A DNA stretch of 64,000 nucleotides from Bog-532 sp963830385 (GTDB lineage: Bacteria > Actinomycetota > Actinomycetes > Streptosporangiales > Streptosporangiaceae), in the NCBI GenBank assembly GCA_963830385.1, contig CAWHMD010000005.1, positions 682,001 to 746,000 of the forward strand, given 5' to 3'. Numbering within the stretch: position 1 is the first letter of the stretch; each line of letters opens with the position of its first letter. Of the stretch, positions 25,284 through 33,820 are shown piece by piece. The position numbers and the translations under genes are program-made. Below the pieces are notes generated by a model that saw nothing but the letters and a program-made list of their open reading frames with translations, had not been told where the DNA came from and did no database searches.

Positions 25284-26125
25284 CCAGCTGGCACGCCGAC
25301 GATGCGACGCTGCGGCGCTGGATCGGCCAGTCCGATTCGCTGCCCGAGGGCGCGTCGGTCGAGCAGCACCTGCTGACCTGCGCCTCCTGCCGGGCACGGG
25401 TCGGCGCGCTGGTCGGCGAGGGCAGCGCGCCCAGCCCGGTCGATCTGACCGCGGTGTGGCTGCAGACCCGGGACGCGATCGAGCTGCCGCGCCCGTCCCC
25501 GCTGGAACGCCTGCTGCAGCGGGCGGGGCTGCCCGCCCACGACGCCCGGCTGGTCGCGGCGGCCAGCGCGTTCCGCGGCCGCTGGCTGGCGGGCATCGCC
25601 GCGGTGCTCGCGTTCGCCTCGATCACGGCCGCGCTGGGCCACTCCCACGGCATGTGGCTGTTCCTCATCGTCGCGCCGCTGATCCCGTGCGTGGCGGTGG
25701 CCGTCAGCTACGACCCGGGGATCGACCCGGCCCTGCAACCGGAGCTGGTCACCCCCTACCCGGCCCTGCGGCTGGTGCTGCTGCGCGCGGTTGCGGTCCT
25801 GGTGATCGCGCTGCCGGTGGTGGCCCTGGCCGGCCTGCTGGTGCCGGGCTGGGCCCCGTCCACCTGGCTGCTGCCCGCCTTCGGCTTCGCCGCGCTGGTG
25901 CTGGCCCTGTCCACCTGGATCAGCCCGCTGCGGGCGGCCATCGGGGTCGGCCTGGCCTGGCTGGTCATCGTCTGGCTGCTGATCGCGCGGGCCGACTCGC
26001 CGGACGCCGTGCTGCAGGCCCGGTTCCAGACCGGCTACCTGGTGCTGGCGCTCGCCTCGATCACCGTCTTCTTCGCCCGCGCGCGGCACCTGCGCGAGCT
26101 CCGGCCCAGGAGGAACTGGACATGA
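25280..26125 (+). CDS. Anti-sigma factor with zinc finger and multi-TM domain
   Basis: A 281-residue membrane protein. Residues about 28-37 contain HLLTCASC, the H-x3-C-x2-C core of zinc-binding anti-sigma (ZAS) domains. Beyond residue 90 there are six or so hydrophobic segments (GIAAVLAFASITAALG, WLFLIVAPLIPCVAVAV, LVIALPVVALAGLLV and others), more than the single helix of typical ECF anti-sigma factors. It would hold the sigma factor at the membrane. Overlaps with the sigma gene upstream and the ABC ATPase downstream tie the signal to the exporter. GGAAGG precedes the ATG. Confidence 0.85.
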   Translation: MTSWHADDATLRRWIGQSDSLPEGASVEQHLLTCASCRARVGALVGEGSAPSPVDLTAVWLQTRDAIELPRPSPLERLLQRAGLPAHDARLVAAASAFRGRWLAGIAAVLAFASITAALGHSHGMWLFLIVAPLIPCVAVAVSYDPGIDPALQPELVTPYPALRLVLLRAVAVLVIALPVVALAGLLVPGWAPSTWLLPAFGFAALVLALSTWISPLRAAIGVGLAWLVIVWLLIARADSPDAVLQARFQTGYLVLALASITVFFARARHLRELRPRRNWT

Positions 26126-26982
26126 CCGCATCGATAACCCTGCGCGGGGCCGGGCGGAGGTTCGGCGCGGCCTGGGCCCTGACCGACGTCAGCCTGGAGC
26201 TGGCCCCCGGCGTGACCGGGCTGCTCGGGCCCAACGGGGCCGGCAAGACCACGCTGCTGCGGCTGCTGGCCACCGCGCTGCCGCCCAGCTGCGGGGAGCT
26301 GACCGTGCTGGGCCTCGATCCGGCGGTGCCGGCCAAGCGCACCGAGGTCCGCCGCCGGCTCGGGTACCTGCCGCAGGAGATCGGCTTCCCCCGCGGGTTC
26401 ACCGCCTTTGCGTTCGTGGACTACATCGCCGTGCTCAAGGAATGGACCCAGCCGGACCAGCGGCACGCCGAGGTCCGCCGGGTGCTCGACCTGGTCGGCC
26501 TGGCCGGCTGCTCGGCCAAACGGCTCCGGGCCATGTCAGGTGGGCAACGCCGGCGGGTGGCCCTGGCCCAGGCGCTGCTGGGCTCCCCCCAGGTCCTGAT
26601 CCTGGACGAGCCCACGACCGGCGTGGACCCCGAGCAGCGGGCGGCGCTGCGCACGGTGCTGGCCGAGCTGGCCCGCACGTCCACCGTGGTGCTGTCCACC
26701 CATCAGACAGAGGACGTCGCCGCCCTCTGCGACCGGGTGGTGGTGCTGGACGACGGCCGGGTGCGGTACGACGGCCAGGTCACCGAGCTGGTGGACCGGG
26801 CGGCCGGGCGCGTCTGGCTGGCCGACCAGCCCGACCCGGCCGCCAGCGTGTCCTGGCGCACCGGGACCGGCCGCTACCGCAACGTGGCCGAGCGGGCCCG
26901 GTCGGGGGTCGAGCACGTGGAGCCCTCGCTGGAAGACGCCTATCTGCTGCTGCGCGGCGGGGCCGAGGAACTGACCCCATGA
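26122..26982 (+). CDS. ABC transporter ATP-binding protein (ABC-2 type exporter)
   Basis: A 286-residue ATPase. Walker A is GPNGAGKTTLLRLL, the signature is MSGGQRRRVALAQALLG, Walker B is VLILDEPTTGVDPEQR, and the switch is STHQTEDVAALC. The sequence YLPQEIGFPRGFTA at the Q-loop resembles exporters of the CcmA/NatA class. It pairs with the permeases encoded directly downstream, joined by ATGA overlaps on both sides. The complex probably exports a lipid, peptide or antibiotic-like compound or remodels the membrane under ECF control. Confidence 0.9.
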   Translation: MTASITLRGAGRRFGAAWALTDVSLELAPGVTGLLGPNGAGKTTLLRLLATALPPSCGELTVLGLDPAVPAKRTEVRRRLGYLPQEIGFPRGFTAFAFVDYIAVLKEWTQPDQRHAEVRRVLDLVGLAGCSAKRLRAMSGGQRRRVALAQALLGSPQVLILDEPTTGVDPEQRAALRTVLAELARTSTVVLSTHQTEDVAALCDRVVVLDDGRVRYDGQVTELVDRAAGRVWLADQPDPAASVSWRTGTGRYRNVAERARSGVEHVEPSLEDAYLLLRGGAEELTP

Positions 26983-27818
26983 CCGCGACCACGCTGACCA
27001 CGCTGAGCCGGCGCGAGGCCCGCCGGTTCGCGCTCAACCCGGTCTTCCTGGCCGCGGCCGCGCTGACCGCCTACATCCTGTGGAACCGGCAGCGCGGCCT
27101 GGCGGCCGACGTCAACACGGTGACCGTCTACCCGGCGATCTTCCTGGGCGGGTTCGGGATGGTGACCGCGTTCTGGCTGACCCAGTCGATGCGCAGCAGC
27201 GCCGACGCGCTCGACGTTGCCCCGACCTCGTGGCCGGCCCGCACCGCCGCGATCTGCCTGGCCGCGGTCGTCCCGCTGCTGTGCGGGGTGCTGAGCACGG
27301 TCGCCATCGGCGTGTTCCAGAAGGTCCCGGGCGACTGGAGCTTCGGGTCGTGGAGCTCCTCGGACCTGCTCGCGGCGGTGCTCAGCCAGACCGTGGTGCC
27401 CGCGCTGGGCGGCCCGCTGCTCGGGGTGGCCCTGGGCCGCTGGGTGCGCTTCCCCGGCACCGCGATCGTGTCGTTCCTGGCGCTCTACGGCTGGGTCACG
27501 CTGACCTACGTGCTGGCGGCGGCCAACCCCTACTCGATGCTGACGGTGATGGTGCGGTTCTTCGCCCCGTTCGCGTTCTTCACCAGCGAGGACAACCCGG
27601 GCCAGGTGGAGACCTGGCGCGGCTCACCCTGGTTCTTCGTGGGCTGGCAGCTGTGCCTGTGCGCGGTGGCGGTGATCGTGGCCCTGCTGCGCGGGGCCGA
27701 CCCGGAGCTGAGGGGCCGGCTGGTCAAGCTGCTGGCCGGGGTGTTCGGCCTGGCCATCGTGATGTACGTGCTGGCCGTGACGGGCGGGCCCGGTTACCCG
27801 GTCATGACCGCGAGCTGA
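26979..27818 (+). CDS. ABC exporter membrane protein
   Basis: A 279-residue membrane protein with about six hydrophobic segments, starting MTATTLTTLSRREARRFALN. That amphipathic opening is usual for ABC-2-type permeases. Conserved-looking stretches are FLGGFGMVTAFWLTQSM, LDVAPTSWPARTAAICLAAV and LFSxx-free central loops. The DVAPTS-P-R-T segment recurs in the next gene (DVTPTSPARRTAVRALA), so the two permeases are related. It overlaps the ATPase gene (ATGA) and the next gene (TGATG). Confidence 0.78.
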   Translation: MTATTLTTLSRREARRFALNPVFLAAAALTAYILWNRQRGLAADVNTVTVYPAIFLGGFGMVTAFWLTQSMRSSADALDVAPTSWPARTAAICLAAVVPLLCGVLSTVAIGVFQKVPGDWSFGSWSSSDLLAAVLSQTVVPALGGPLLGVALGRWVRFPGTAIVSFLALYGWVTLTYVLAAANPYSMLTVMVRFFAPFAFFTSEDNPGQVETWRGSPWFFVGWQLCLCAVAVIVALLRGADPELRGRLVKLLAGVFGLAIVMYVLAVTGGPGYPVMTAS

Positions 27819-28468
27819 TGGCCGATTCGGCGATCGGGGTCGAGCTGCGGGCCACGGCCTGGCCGGTGGTGGCGGGGGTCAGCGCGCTGGCCGCGGTGAC
27901 CGGCGCGGCCGGGGTGGCCTGGCCCGGTAGCGGCCCGACGCTGCTGCCGATCTCGTTCGCGCTGCTGGCGGCGGCGGCCGCGTTCCTGCTGGACGAGCCG
28001 GCCAGCCCGGTGGTCGACGTCACCCCGACGAGCCCGGCCCGCCGGACCGCCGTCCGGGCGCTGGCCCTGCTGGTGCCGCTGGCGGTGGGAGCGGGGCTGG
28101 TGCTAGCGCTGGCGTTGCGGGCGTCCGGGGCGCCTGAGGTGCCTGGAGTGCCAGGAGTGCCTGGGGTTGGGCGGGCGTCCTGGCCGGTGGTGAGCCTGGT
28201 GCTGGCCGGGAACGTGCTGCTCGGCTTCACCGTCGCCTGCGTGGCCCGGCGGTGGGTGGGTGAGCCCGGCCCGCGGGCGGCGTTCGGCGTGGTGGCGGTG
28301 CTGGTGGTCCCGGGGCTGGTGCCGCCGCTGTCGCGCTGGATTCACACGTTCCCGGCCGGCGCCCGGTATCCGCACGGGCTGCCGGTGACGGTCTGGTGGT
28401 GGGCGGTGGTCGGGGTGTGCGCGGCAGCGATCGCGGTTGCGCTGACAGGTCCACCGGCCCGGGGTTGA
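27818..28468 (+). CDS. ABC exporter membrane protein, second subunit
   Basis: A 216-residue protein with about five to six hydrophobic segments. It overlaps the preceding permease by one base (TGATG). It shares the DVTPTSPARRT segment with that permease, in the same position relative to the third helix, suggesting a diverged duplicate forming a heterodimer. A loop encoded by a 9-base repeat reads PEVPGVPGVPGVG. This is the last gene of the sigma/anti-sigma/ABC operon; a 53-base gap separates it from the GMC oxidoreductase. Confidence 0.7.
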   Translation: MADSAIGVELRATAWPVVAGVSALAAVTGAAGVAWPGSGPTLLPISFALLAAAAAFLLDEPASPVVDVTPTSPARRTAVRALALLVPLAVGAGLVLALALRASGAPEVPGVPGVPGVGRASWPVVSLVLAGNVLLGFTVACVARRWVGEPGPRAAFGVVAVLVVPGLVPPLSRWIHTFPAGARYPHGLPVTVWWWAVVGVCAAAIAVALTGPPARG

Positions 28469-28521
28469 TGGCACGCGCGGGCGCGTCAAGAATGAACGTC
28501 TGTGACTAGAAAAGGCTGCCG

Positions 28522-30633
28522 GTGACCGAGCCGTCGCCAGTTGCCGCCGGCGTGGACTGGGCGCTGGTGACCAGGGTCGTGGACCGGGTCATCCCGGCCG
28601 ACGACTTCCCGTCGGCCGCGCAGGCCGGGGTGGCCGGGCGGCTGGCGGAGGGAGCGGCGGGCGCCAACCGGGGGTTGTGGGCCGGCCTGCTGGGGCCCGG
28701 TTTCACGGCGCTGGGCAGTGAGCTGGACGTTGGGGCGGGTAGCCGTGACCTGGGCGCGGTGACCGACGAGGAGCTCGACCAGCTGCTGGACCGGCTGGGC
28801 CGCGGTGAGACCGGACGCAAGTGGCCGGTCAGCCCGGCCGAATTCTGCGCCGAGCTCGTACGGGTGACCGCCGAACAGTACTACGGCAGCGGTGGCGCGG
28901 CGGGCTGGCAGCTGGTGGGCTACTCCCCCGCCGTGCGGCGGTCGGGTAGCGCGCCCGCCGGCGGGGCCGCCCCGCTGGTCACGCACCAGGTCCACGAACT
29001 GCGCGCCAGCTACGACGCGATCGTGGTCGGCGTCGGCGCCGGCGGGGGCGTGGCCGCCGCCGAGCTGGCCAGCCGGGGGCTCACGGTGCTGGCGGCCGAC
29101 CGCGGCCAGCTGCTGTCCTACGAGCAGATCGGCCAGGACCACCTGCGGAACTTCCGGCTGGCCAGGTACGGGCACAACGCGCCGCCCGGGGCCGCGGCGG
29201 GCCCGCGGGTGTGGGGCGACGCCGAAGGAAACGAGCAGGTCGTCGCCGATCCGTGGGACTGGCGGTGGTCGGCGCTGCCGCAGACCATCGGCGGCGGCAC
29301 CCGGGTCTACCAGGGCATGGCCTGGCGGCTGCTGCCGCCCGACTTCGAGCTGGCCACTCGCTACGGCGTCCCGGCCGGCAGCTCGCTGGCGGACTGGCCG
29401 TTCGGCTACGACGACCTGGAGCCCTACTACACCGAGATCGAATGGTCGGTCGGAGTCTGCGGGGACGGCGCCGCGCACCGCAATCAGGGCCGGCGCTCCC
29501 GCGACTACCCGATGCCCCCGCTGCCCGACAACACCGAGGCCGCCCTGCTGCGCCGGGCGGCCGGCCGGCTGGGCTGGTCAACCGGGCCGATCCCGCTGCT
29601 CATCAACTCCCAGCCCCGTGACCGCCGTGGGCAATGCGGCCAGTGCGGCCAGTGCGTCGGCTTCGCCTGCCCGACCGGCGCCAAGAACGGCCCGTACAAC
29701 TCGGTGCTGCCCGCGGCCCAGGCGGCCGGGAACCTGACCGTCGCGACCCAGGCCCGGGCGGTCCGGGTCCTCACCGACAGCCGGGGCCGGGTCAGCGGCG
29801 TCGCGTTCATGGACACCGAAACCGGCGCGGTCACCGAGGTGGCCGCCGGTCACGTGGTGATCGCCTGCTCGGCGATCGAGACCCCGCGGCTGCTGCTGAG
29901 CTCCGCGTCCGAGCATCATCCCCACGGCCTCGGGAATGGAACTGACCAGGTGGGCCGTCACCTTCAGGGCCACCTCTACGTGGGCGCCTTTGGGAGCTTC
30001 GACGATCCGGTCATCGACGTGGTCGGCCCCAACGCCCGGCTGGCAACCTGTGACCACCTGCACAGTCACCCCGGGATACTCGGCGGGGTACTGGCCAACG
30101 AAATCCTCAAGCTGCCGATCATCCACTGGAACTGGGCGTTGCCGCCGGACGCCCCGCGGACGGGACTGGCGGGGAAGGACGCGATGCGCCAGCTCTACCG
30201 GCGGACCAGCCACGTCCAGGGGCCGATCCAGGAGATCCCCACCGCTGACAACCGGGTCCGGCTGGCCTCCGGGATCACAGACCGCCAGGGCGTTCCCGTC
30301 CCCCGGCTGACCGGCAGGCTGCACCCCGAGAACACCCGCGGCGCCGATCTGCTGATTGAAAAGGCCACCGAGTGGCTGACCGCGGCGGGCGCGCGGCGGA
30401 CCTGGTCCCTGCCCTATTCGCTGGATTTCCTGGCCGGGCAGCACCAGGCCGGCACCTGCCGGATGGGCAGCGACCCGGCCACCTCGGTGACCGATCCCTG
30501 GGGCCGGGTGCACGGTCACGACAATCTGTGGATCGCGGACGGCTCGGTGCACGTCACCAACGGCGGGTTCAATCCCGTGCTCACCATCATGGCCCTGGCT
30601 CTGCGCAGCGCCCGCCATCTGGCGACCCTTTAA
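28522..30633 (+). CDS. GMC oxidoreductase fused to gluconate 2-dehydrogenase subunit-3-like domain
   Basis: A 703-residue protein. Residues 1-150 resemble the small subunit 3 of membrane gluconate dehydrogenases (VVDRVIPADDFPSAAQAGV). From residue 165 it is a GMC flavoprotein, with the FAD motif AIVVGVGAGGGVAAAELAS, GGGTRVYQGMAWRL, and the C-terminal HQAGTCRMG and VHVTNGGFNPVLTIMALALR containing the active-site His/Asn region. A Cys cluster, CGQCGQCVGFACPTGA at about residue 372, is typical of gluconate/sorbitol-type members. It should oxidise a sugar acid or alcohol. No twin-arginine signal is present here. Start GTG has AAAAGG upstream. Confidence 0.83.
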   Translation: MTEPSPVAAGVDWALVTRVVDRVIPADDFPSAAQAGVAGRLAEGAAGANRGLWAGLLGPGFTALGSELDVGAGSRDLGAVTDEELDQLLDRLGRGETGRKWPVSPAEFCAELVRVTAEQYYGSGGAAGWQLVGYSPAVRRSGSAPAGGAAPLVTHQVHELRASYDAIVVGVGAGGGVAAAELASRGLTVLAADRGQLLSYEQIGQDHLRNFRLARYGHNAPPGAAAGPRVWGDAEGNEQVVADPWDWRWSALPQTIGGGTRVYQGMAWRLLPPDFELATRYGVPAGSSLADWPFGYDDLEPYYTEIEWSVGVCGDGAAHRNQGRRSRDYPMPPLPDNTEAALLRRAAGRLGWSTGPIPLLINSQPRDRRGQCGQCGQCVGFACPTGAKNGPYNSVLPAAQAAGNLTVATQARAVRVLTDSRGRVSGVAFMDTETGAVTEVAAGHVVIACSAIETPRLLLSSASEHHPHGLGNGTDQVGRHLQGHLYVGAFGSFDDPVIDVVGPNARLATCDHLHSHPGILGGVLANEILKLPIIHWNWALPPDAPRTGLAGKDAMRQLYRRTSHVQGPIQEIPTADNRVRLASGITDRQGVPVPRLTGRLHPENTRGADLLIEKATEWLTAAGARRTWSLPYSLDFLAGQHQAGTCRMGSDPATSVTDPWGRVHGHDNLWIADGSVHVTNGGFNPVLTIMALALRSARHLATL

Positions 30634-31478
30634 TCCGCAGGTTCGGCCGGACGCTGGGATCCGCCGGCATCACCGTGGTAGGCGTCGCCGAAGATGGCCT
30701 GGATCAGGTCGCTGTGGCCCGACGTGATGCCGCCGTCGACGGCCAGGGTCTGCCCGGTGATCCAGCTCGCGTCCGGCGAGGCAAGGAACACGCAGGCGGC
30801 CGCGATGTCGGCCGGGGTGCCCACCCGGCGCAACGGGTACAGGCTTTCGATCCGGTCCAGCAGGCCGGGGCTGGCCGCGAGGCGGCGCTCCCAGATCGGG
30901 GTGCGCACCGTGCCGGGCGCGACCGTGTTGAACCGGACTCCGCACGGCCCGTACCGGACCGCCAGGTTCGCGGTCAGGTTGATCAGGCCGGCCTTGGCCG
31001 CGCTGTAGGCCTCGTTCCCGAACGCCGCCATCCCGTTGACCGAGCTCACGCTGACCACGTTCGGATCGCGAGCGGACCGCAGCAGCAGCGGCAAAGCCGC
31101 CTGGATGCACAGAAACGCCGATGTCAGCGTGGCCGTCAGGTCCTGGTCGAACTCGGTTGCGGACAGCCGGTCAAACGGCGTGTCGCCGGCCCGGGCCGCG
31201 CAGTTGACCAGCACGTCCAGCGCGGACTCGCCCTCGCCGAGCGTCGCGAACAGCCGGCCGACCGCTTCCCGGTCGGTCACGTCGACCGGCCAGGCGGCTG
31301 CGGACCCGCCGTCGGCCGCGATGTCCCGGGCGACCTTCTCGGCGGCTTCCGCGTTCTGGTCGGCCACCACGACCTCGGCTCCGGCGGCGGCGAAGCGCTG
31401 GCAGATCGCGCCGCCGATCCCGCCTCCGCCGCCGGTCACCACCACCCTGCTCCCGGCGAAGCCGTCTTGTTCCGTCAT
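30630..31478 (-). CDS. SDR-family oxidoreductase
   Basis: A 282-residue classical SDR. VVVTGGGGGIGGAICQRFA is the cofactor motif, VVVADQNAEAAEK carries an Asp favouring NAD(H), and VNCAARAG is the NAG equivalent. AYSAAKAGLINLTANLA has the Tyr-Lys pair, and SWITGQTLAVDGGI ends the fold. The gene converges with the GMC oxidoreductase, their stop codons overlapping by four bases. Its start overlaps the TetR stop by one base (TGATG), so TetR and SDR form an operon. Confidence 0.9.
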   Translation of the reverse strand: MTEQDGFAGSRVVVTGGGGGIGGAICQRFAAAGAEVVVADQNAEAAEKVARDIAADGGSAAAWPVDVTDREAVGRLFATLGEGESALDVLVNCAARAGDTPFDRLSATEFDQDLTATLTSAFLCIQAALPLLLRSARDPNVVSVSSVNGMAAFGNEAYSAAKAGLINLTANLAVRYGPCGVRFNTVAPGTVRTPIWERRLAASPGLLDRIESLYPLRRVGTPADIAAACVFLASPDASWITGQTLAVDGGITSGHSDLIQAIFGDAYHGDAGGSQRPAEPAD

Positions 31479-32017
31479 CAGCTGGCCTCCTGCTGGGTGA
31501 GCATGCGGTGGGTGAGGTCGAGCCGGGCCTGCACCGCGCTCGGGCGCAGGCGCCCGCTGGCCTGGAGGGTGGCCAGGCCGTGCAGCGCCGACCAGGCGAC
31601 CTCTGCCCGGGTACCGTCGTCGTCGGGGAAGGCGTCGCGGATAGCTGCGAACGCACGGTGGAGTGGTTCAGGGGAATTGTCCCCGAAGGTCAGCCCCGAG
31701 GGCAGCGAGAACATCGCCTCGTAGACCCGGGGGTGGGCGGCGGCGAAGTCGAGGTAGACGCGCATCCGCGCCATGGGCGAGGCGTCCACCGCTTCGAGCG
31801 CCGCGGCGACGTCACCGAACCCGTTGAGCGCCACCGCGTCGATGAGGGCCTGGCGGCCGGCGAAGGCCGAGTAGAGCACCGGCTGGGTGACGCCGAGCTC
31901 CCCGGCCAGGCGGCGCATGGTGACGGCGGGCCAGCCGTTGGCCTCGGCGAGGTCGCGGGCGGCGTGGATGACCTGATCGCGTCTCAGGTCGAGGTTCGGA
32001 GCCGGTCGGGGGGACAT
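31478..32017 (-). CDS. TetR-family regulator
   Basis: A 179-residue regulator. The HTH reads VIHAARDLAEANGWPAVTMR then LGVTQPVLYSAFAGRQALI (about residues 17-60). The start ATG 32017 (MSPRPAPNLD) was chosen over an in-frame ATG at 32086 that would lie inside the palindromic operator and the divergent gene. The C-terminal domain is TetR_C-like. A 30-bp near-palindrome immediately upstream should be its binding site, controlling this TetR-SDR operon and the divergent DUF4267 gene. Confidence 0.88.
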   Translation of the reverse strand: MSPRPAPNLDLRRDQVIHAARDLAEANGWPAVTMRRLAGELGVTQPVLYSAFAGRQALIDAVALNGFGDVAAALEAVDASPMARMRVYLDFAAAHPRVYEAMFSLPSGLTFGDNSPEPLHRAFAAIRDAFPDDDGTRAEVAWSALHGLATLQASGRLRPSAVQARLDLTHRMLTQQEAS

Positions 32018-32025
32018 GGTTCGTA

Positions 32026-32055
32026 GTCTAGCATTGTTATATAACGTTGCTAGAC
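32026..32055. promoter_or_regulatory. 30-bp imperfect palindrome, divergent TetR operator
   Basis: Outer arms GTCTAGCA (32026-32033) and TGCTAGAC (32048-32055) and inner core GTTATATAAC (32036-32045) share one centre, with only the two intervening base pairs mismatched. It is placed between the divergent TetR (start 32017) and DUF4267 (start 32081) genes. Confidence 0.8.
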
Positions 32056-32080
32056 AACGAGTCTGGAAAAGGAGCCCATC

Positions 32081-32443
32081 ATGCATCTAGCCGCGCTGGT
32101 GATCGCGATCCTCGCTTGTGCCGCCATCATCGTCCTCGGCATCCGCTTCCTGCTGGCCCCTCGGCAGGCGACCCTCGCCTTCGGGGTCGCCGCGGACAAT
32201 GTCCGCGCCCTGACCGAGATCAAGGGAGTCCGCGACATCACCTCCGGGGTGGTGCCGCTCGTGGTCTGGGCCGTTGCCGGCCACACGGCGCTCGGCTGGG
32301 TGCTGGTCGCCGCGGCCCTCACGCCGACGGCGGACGCCACCATCGTGCTCACGAACGGCGGGAAGCGCTCCACCGCACTGGGCATCCACGGGGTCACCGC
32401 TGTCCTGCTGGTCGCGGCCGGCCTCGTCCTGGCGCTGAGCTGA
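32081..32443 (+). CDS. Small membrane protein, DUF4267-like
   Basis: A 120-residue protein with four hydrophobic segments (LVIAILACAAIIVLGIRFLL, GVVPLVVWAVAG, LGWVLVAAALTPTADATIVL, GVTAVLLVAAGLVLAL). The pattern FGVAADNVRALTEIKGVRDI is typical of the DUF4267 family found beside TetR genes. It is divergently transcribed from the TetR gene across a strong palindrome, and is very likely its main target. The biochemical role is unknown. AAAAGGAG lies upstream of the ATG. Confidence 0.8.
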   Translation: MHLAALVIAILACAAIIVLGIRFLLAPRQATLAFGVAADNVRALTEIKGVRDITSGVVPLVVWAVAGHTALGWVLVAAALTPTADATIVLTNGGKRSTALGIHGVTAVLLVAAGLVLALS

Positions 32444-32450
32444 ATCAGCG

Positions 32451-32738
32451 TCACGGCCGGGTGCGCAGGTGGCGGAGCAGTGGGCGGCGCAGGTGGCGGC
32501 GCAGCGAACTGAGCAGGGCCACGGCCAGCACCGTGATCCCGGTGACGGCAATGGGAGCAGGGAAGCCCAGCAGCTGGACCACCAACTGGAGCAGGGCCGC
32601 TCCCACCGCGCAGACCATGACCGTAGCGGCCGCGAAGGTAACTGCCCGCCGGATCACGCCGCATGCTCTTGTGCGCAGGCTGGCCAAGCGGATAAGCCCG
32701 GCCGGCTTCGCGTTTTTCCTGATGGCGATGGCAGCCAT
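32451..32738 (-). CDS. Small hypothetical membrane protein
   Basis: A 95-residue protein, start ATG 32738 with GGGGGG five bases upstream. A basic N-terminus (IRKNAKPAGLIRLASLRTR) is followed by two hydrophobic helices (FAAATVMVCAVGAALLQLVV and APIAVTGITVLAVALLSSL) and an Arg-rich tail RRHLRRPLLRHLRTRP. It converges with the DUF4267 gene seven bases away. No family is recognised. The two-helix hairpin with positive ends suggests a cytoplasmic-facing membrane peptide. Confidence 0.5.
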   Translation of the reverse strand: MAAIAIRKNAKPAGLIRLASLRTRACGVIRRAVTFAAATVMVCAVGAALLQLVVQLLGFPAPIAVTGITVLAVALLSSLRRHLRRPLLRHLRTRP

Positions 32739-32923
32739 TTCGTCCCCCCGGGTTACTGGCCGTTCTACGAGGACGGAGCGCTTACGGGCGGTCCTGATAC
32801 AGCTGCATCGATGCCGGGGAACGGCCAGGCATTTACCCGGGCGCGAACCGCACGTCGTCAGCGCGACCGTGGAGCGGCAGGCAAGCCTGACAAGACCGCG
32901 ATACCAACCAGTTGAGGTGTCAG

Positions 32924-33370
32924 ATGGCCGAGCTCCCACCGCCCACAGAGGAAATCGTGCTGGCCCACTTCATCGTCTCGGACGATGTCGAGCGCTCCCG
33001 GCGCTTCTACACCGAGGTACTCGGAGGAAGGCTGGCCTACTCCGGCCCCGGGGGGCTGACCTATGTCGCACTGTCCAACAGCTGGATCATCATCAACGTC
33101 GGCGGAGGCCCGACCGACGACAAGCCGGCCGTCACCCTGGAGCCGCCGCACGATCCCGACCGGGTCAGCAGCTTCCTCAACATCCGGGTCAAGGACATCA
33201 GGGCCGTGTACGCCGAATGGAGCGCCCGGGGTGCCGACTTCCTGACGCCGCCGAAGCAGCACCAGTACGAGATCCGTTGCTACATCCGCGATCCGGACGG
33301 TCACCTGATCGAGGTGGGGCAGACCACCGACCCCTCGGGAGACTGGGTGCCCGCCCACTGGCCATCGTGA
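32924..33370 (+). CDS. Glyoxalase/VOC-family protein
   Basis: A 148-residue vicinal-oxygen-chelate protein. LAHFIVSDDVERSRRFYTEV is the standard first beta-alpha unit, and IRCYIRDPDGHLIEVGQT contains the C-terminal metal-ligand Glu with the D-P-D-G motif. The start MAELPPP at 32924 was chosen over an upstream in-frame ATG. Members include dioxygenases, resistance proteins and glyoxalases; which applies here cannot be read. The stop overlaps the GTG start of the next gene (GTGA). Confidence 0.82.
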   Translation: MAELPPPTEEIVLAHFIVSDDVERSRRFYTEVLGGRLAYSGPGGLTYVALSNSWIIINVGGGPTDDKPAVTLEPPHDPDRVSSFLNIRVKDIRAVYAEWSARGADFLTPPKQHQYEIRCYIRDPDGHLIEVGQTTDPSGDWVPAHWPS

Positions 33371-33786
33371 CCACCGCGATCATCGGCACGGGAGGGATCG
33401 GATCGGCCATCGCCCGCCAGCTCGCCTCGCCGAGCAACCCGGTCAGCACCCACGCGCAAGGTAACGTCGTACGTCTCCTGCCCGCGGGGCAGTCCTCGGG
33501 GAAGGTCGTCGCCGGGTGGTTGCCGGCCGGGGTGCGCCTGGTCATGGCGTTCGGAACCCTGCCGGCCGAGCTGCTCATGTCCGCGGGCCACCGGTCACCG
33601 GAGCCTGCGGTCCTGTTCTACGTGACCGACGACGACCGGGCCGGCGAGGAAGCCGAGCGGTTGATCCGGATGGCCGGCTTCGAGCCGGTCAAGGCCGGCG
33701 GGATCGAGCAGTCGGGCCGGATCGAGGTGGGCGGCGACCTGCACGGTGCCGTCGTCGGCCCCGACCAGGCGCGGTCCCTGGTGTAG
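33367..33786 (+). CDS. NADPH:F420-reductase-like protein with internal deletion
   Basis: A 139-residue frame. It opens with the dinucleotide-binding start TTAIIGTGGIGSAIARQLA and then jumps directly to SPSNPVSTHAQGNVVRLLPA. In intact relatives about 60-65 residues (the rest of the Rossmann sheet) separate these segments. The remainder is complete: SSGKVVAGWLPAGVRLVMAF, VLFYVTDDDRAGEEAERLIR and GRIEVGGDLH. The frame is preserved, so a shortened protein could be made, but the cofactor site is incomplete and loss of function is likely. It overlaps the VOC gene (GTGA). Confidence 0.65.
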   Translation: MTTAIIGTGGIGSAIARQLASPSNPVSTHAQGNVVRLLPAGQSSGKVVAGWLPAGVRLVMAFGTLPAELLMSAGHRSPEPAVLFYVTDDDRAGEEAERLIRMAGFEPVKAGGIEQSGRIEVGGDLHGAVVGPDQARSLV

Positions 33787-33820
33787 CAGCCGGCGAACAC
33801 CACCACTTTGGACGCCCGCG

